Below are positions 62,363 to 64,000 of a DNA stretch of 64,000 nt, piece by piece. Source of the stretch: Acidobacteriota bacterium (GTDB lineage: Bacteria; Acidobacteriota; Blastocatellia; Pyrinomonadales; Pyrinomonadaceae); NCBI GenBank assembly GCA_016715115.1, contig JADKBM010000013.1, positions 124,001 through 188,000 of the forward strand, read 5' to 3'. A program made the translations under genes and the position numbers. Every line of letters starts with the position of its first letter. The first letter of the stretch is position 1. Below the pieces are notes generated by a model, which saw nothing but the letters and a program-made list of their open reading frames with translations, was not told the origin of the DNA and did no database searches.

Positions 62363-62746
62363 TTATTTGGCTGCCGACTTCACCGGAGCGGCAATGTTGT
62401 CGATGGTCTTTTGGGCGCTTTCGACCATATTGCCGATGAAATCGGTCGCCTGCTTCTGGAAGGGAACTTCGATGTTGCCAACGGCCGTGATCGCCTTCTC
62501 ACCGGTTTCCGAGAAAAGCTTCAGCCAGTCGTGGCGAAGTTCGGTCATCGCATCCCAGTAGTTCTTCGCAACCTTCAACGCTTCAACGTTTGTGTCGTAA
62601 CCGACTTTGTAAAGTCCCTGCACGTAATGCTCGGTAACTTCAACCGTTTGAACCGCGCCCTTGAGCATCGTGTTCGCCGATTTCTGCGAAAGTTCCATCG
62701 CCGTGTTGATTCCTTCCTGAATCTGATTTGTAGCTTTCTTCGTCAT
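62363..62746 (-). CDS. Phasin-like protein (short)
   Basis: 127 aa. Helical with coiled-coil character (QIQEGINTAMELSQKSANTM, VEALKVAKNYWDAMTELRHDWLKLF, VPFQKQATDFIGNMVES). The TKKATNQIQ start has GGAGATC upstream. It resembles small phasin-type PHA granule proteins. Its own terminator separates it from the longer phasin. The regulator PhaR is divergent, 279 bp upstream, and may repress it. Confidence 0.82.
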   Translation of the reverse strand: MTKKATNQIQEGINTAMELSQKSANTMLKGAVQTVEVTEHYVQGLYKVGYDTNVEALKVAKNYWDAMTELRHDWLKLFSETGEKAITAVGNIEVPFQKQATDFIGNMVESAQKTIDNIAAPVKSAAK

Positions 62747-63024
62747 TGTCTTGATCTCCTCACTAAATAATTCCGTTTGATACCGGGCAACTTCCGTTTG
62801 CCAATTACAAGATAGTCGAAGCCGAAACGAATGTCAAGCAAAAATCTCGCATCTGCGAGACAAATACATCAAACACGGGGTAAACATCTATGAATATGAG
62901 ATGTTAGCCATATCGCAAAACACATATTTGCAGGAATGCCAGGCGCCTTTTGGTGGTTGGACCGATGTGTTTCGGCTTCTCGACGGTTAATTCGGCCGAA
63001 AAACTGTGGTAATCTTCCCGAACT

Positions 63025-63504
63025 ATGCCGCGCAAGAAAAAAGCCGATGAAACCGCCGACGCACAACTCGTGATCAAACGTCACGGCAACCGGCGACTCT
63101 ACAACACGGAAACCAAAGGCTACATCAGCTATGACGAACTTGCGGAACTCGTCAGGGACGGTCGCGATTTGAAAGTCGTCGATTCGACCACGAAAGAGGA
63201 CGTGACGAAGGCAGTATTGATACAGGTCATACTCGAAGAGGAAAAGAACAAAAAGACGATTCTTCCGACCGAGTTTCTGTTTCAGATCCTCCGTTCGCGC
63301 GAGGATTCCGTGCAGGATTTCTTCAAGAATCACCTTGCTGCGAGTTTCAACGCTTATCTCAAGACAAAAGAAGAATTCGACAATCGTTTCCGGTCGATGC
63401 TCGAAATGGCGAGCGCCGCGCCGCAGATGTGGGAGAAACTGATCCCCGGCGCCGAAGTGATGCGTGAGATCCTTACCGGAAAGAAGAAGGAAGAAGACGA
63501 GTGA
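63025..63504 (+). CDS. phaR: PHA synthesis regulator PhaR
   Basis: 159 aa. The DNA-binding domain carries IKRHGNRRLYNTETKGYISYDELAELVRDGRDLKVVDSTT, diagnostic of PHB_acc_N. The following PHB-accumulation region reads LPTEFLFQILRSREDSVQDFF. PhaR binds both phasin promoters and nascent PHA granules, so phasin expression is derepressed when PHA forms. Its divergent phasin genes fit that model. No phaA/B/C genes are in the window. The ATG is preceded by a moderate site. Confidence 0.93.
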   Translation: MPRKKKADETADAQLVIKRHGNRRLYNTETKGYISYDELAELVRDGRDLKVVDSTTKEDVTKAVLIQVILEEEKNKKTILPTEFLFQILRSREDSVQDFFKNHLAASFNAYLKTKEEFDNRFRSMLEMASAAPQMWEKLIPGAEVMREILTGKKKEEDE

Positions 63505-63540
63505 TTTGCGATTTGCGAATTTCGATTTGCGATTTGTCAA
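63500..63540. repeat. GATTTGCG repeat after phaR
   Basis: GATTTGCGATTTGCGAATTTCGATTTGCGATTTGTC directly follows the phaR stop. It is the same family as 57237-57277. Confidence 0.85.
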
Positions 63541-63573
63541 TGCCTGAATAGTGTTGACCGTTTTTTGAGTTTG

Positions 63574-64000
63574 CTAGAAAACATTTGTTTGCTTTTTCGT
63601 CAAAATATCGGATACCTTCGTTTCGGAGATCGAAACGGAAGTGAGCAATGCTGGAGAGCAACTCACCAGGGATAGACCTCCGGGTGACGAAGTAGTTTGT
63701 CGCGGAGCCGGGCATTTATTGTCCGGCTTTTCTTCAATTACTTTTGAACCCTCCATGCCTAAGAAAACTCGTTCCTGCTGCCTTTCGAATGCATCGGGGC
63801 TTAAGGAGTTCAATGCCGTATGCGGCTTGTAATTGTTGTACATATTGACCGCCTTTTCAGTCATCTGCCTTAGCTGGGATAAATTCTCCGGCCCGTAGAA
63901 TCTGACGTAACTGTTTTTAATAGTTCCGTTTACGCGTTCGGCATTCGGATTCTCATAGACACTCGTGCCCATGCTGTTTTTCATATTACAGGCTTGGGTC
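63574..64000 (-). mobile_element. IS3/IS481-type transposase, C-terminal part, cut by window edge
   Basis: The open frame enters from beyond 64000 and reads ...CNMKNSMGTSVYENPNAERVNGTIKNSYVRFYG on the minus strand. This is the C-terminal end of an integrase-core (rve) transposase, with the last acidic Glu in NAERVNG. Then MYNNYKPHTALNSLSPDAFE follows, as in IS3-type elements. The C-terminus after about EERK is unusually long (to VFS.. KKQTNVF). Terminal inverted repeats and target duplication cannot be seen without the rest. Confidence 0.75.

Overview
The window looks like a chromosomal segment of a Gram-negative soil or sludge bacterium, most likely Acidobacteriota (Blastocatellia/Pyrinomonadales type). 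This placement is inference. It rests on the moderately high GC codon use, a Ser/Thr kinase with a TolB-like plus TPR C-terminus, paired M16 peptidases, many secreted proteins that start with MK..AQ signal peptides, and the abundant intergenic heptanucleotide arrays. No rRNA or other taxonomic marker is present. Only the right edge carries a recognisable mobile element, a truncated transposase.

Layout. 1-5.1 kb: SAM methyltransferase, Ser/Thr kinase, glutaredoxin, 2Fe-2S protein and rhodanese, separated by inverted repeat arrays. 5.3-10.2 kb: an M16 peptidase pair (one catalytic, one without the zinc motif) and a PilT-type ATPase with a long N-terminal extension. 10.9-13.8 kb: LysM and BON proteins, aroK and aroA. 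13.8-19.2 kb: secreted esterase-like hydrolase, DUF1003 protein, an RsbW/RsbV-type switch pair and secreted TPR proteins. 19.2-26 kb: an exopolysaccharide/O-antigen block (O-antigen ligase, TPR/carbohydrate-binding protein, WecA-CapD fusion, GT4 glycosyltransferase, RmlC-like epimerase). 26-31.5 kb: nadB, a POT peptide transporter, a small membrane protein and a frameshifted unknown gene.

31.6-38.5 kb is a signalling block. It holds a sigma54-dependent NtrC-type response regulator, a near-consensus sigma54 promoter driving a predicted structured RNA of about 230 nt with its own terminator, and a second structured segment with a terminator. These are followed by a PAS/HisKA/HATPase/REC/HPt hybrid kinase overlapping a coiled-coil gene, then an OmpA-domain membrane protein overlapping a Ras-like small GTPase. 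The arrangement (activator, sigma54-driven RNA, hybrid kinase, OmpA/GTPase) resembles CbrB-crcZ in logic but not in its parts.

38.6-44.1 kb is the most striking region. It is a co-oriented set of secreted proteins: a small basic protein, an astacin-like metalloprotease, an anthrax-lethal-factor-like zinc peptidase, and a cholesterol-dependent cytolysin (CDC) homologue. The last two share the same N-terminal domain followed by a TEPT-repeat linker, which suggests a two-component toxin of pore plus protease. The CDC undecapeptide is degenerate (no Cys, two of three Trp lost), but the Thr-Leu pair is present. A rho-independent terminator and a tRNA with a CAU anticodon (probably Ile2) follow.

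44.4-53 kb: a beta-lactamase-fold hydrolase, a CPMK-repeat metal-binding protein, RpiB with a microcompartment-type N-terminal extension, hpt, a GxxExxY gene embedded in CACGAATTTC repeats, two overlapping rhodanese genes and lpd. 53-64 kb: secreted TPR protein, orphan Hcp, serA, a TIGR01777 epimerase, and a storage-lipid/PHA set (lipase, WS/DGAT, two phasins, phaR).

A thread through the window is the repeat families: 7-9 bp units, mostly in self-complementary arrays that abut stop codons of convergent genes. Two are found inside coding sequence, in aroA and at the N-terminus of the second M16 peptidase.
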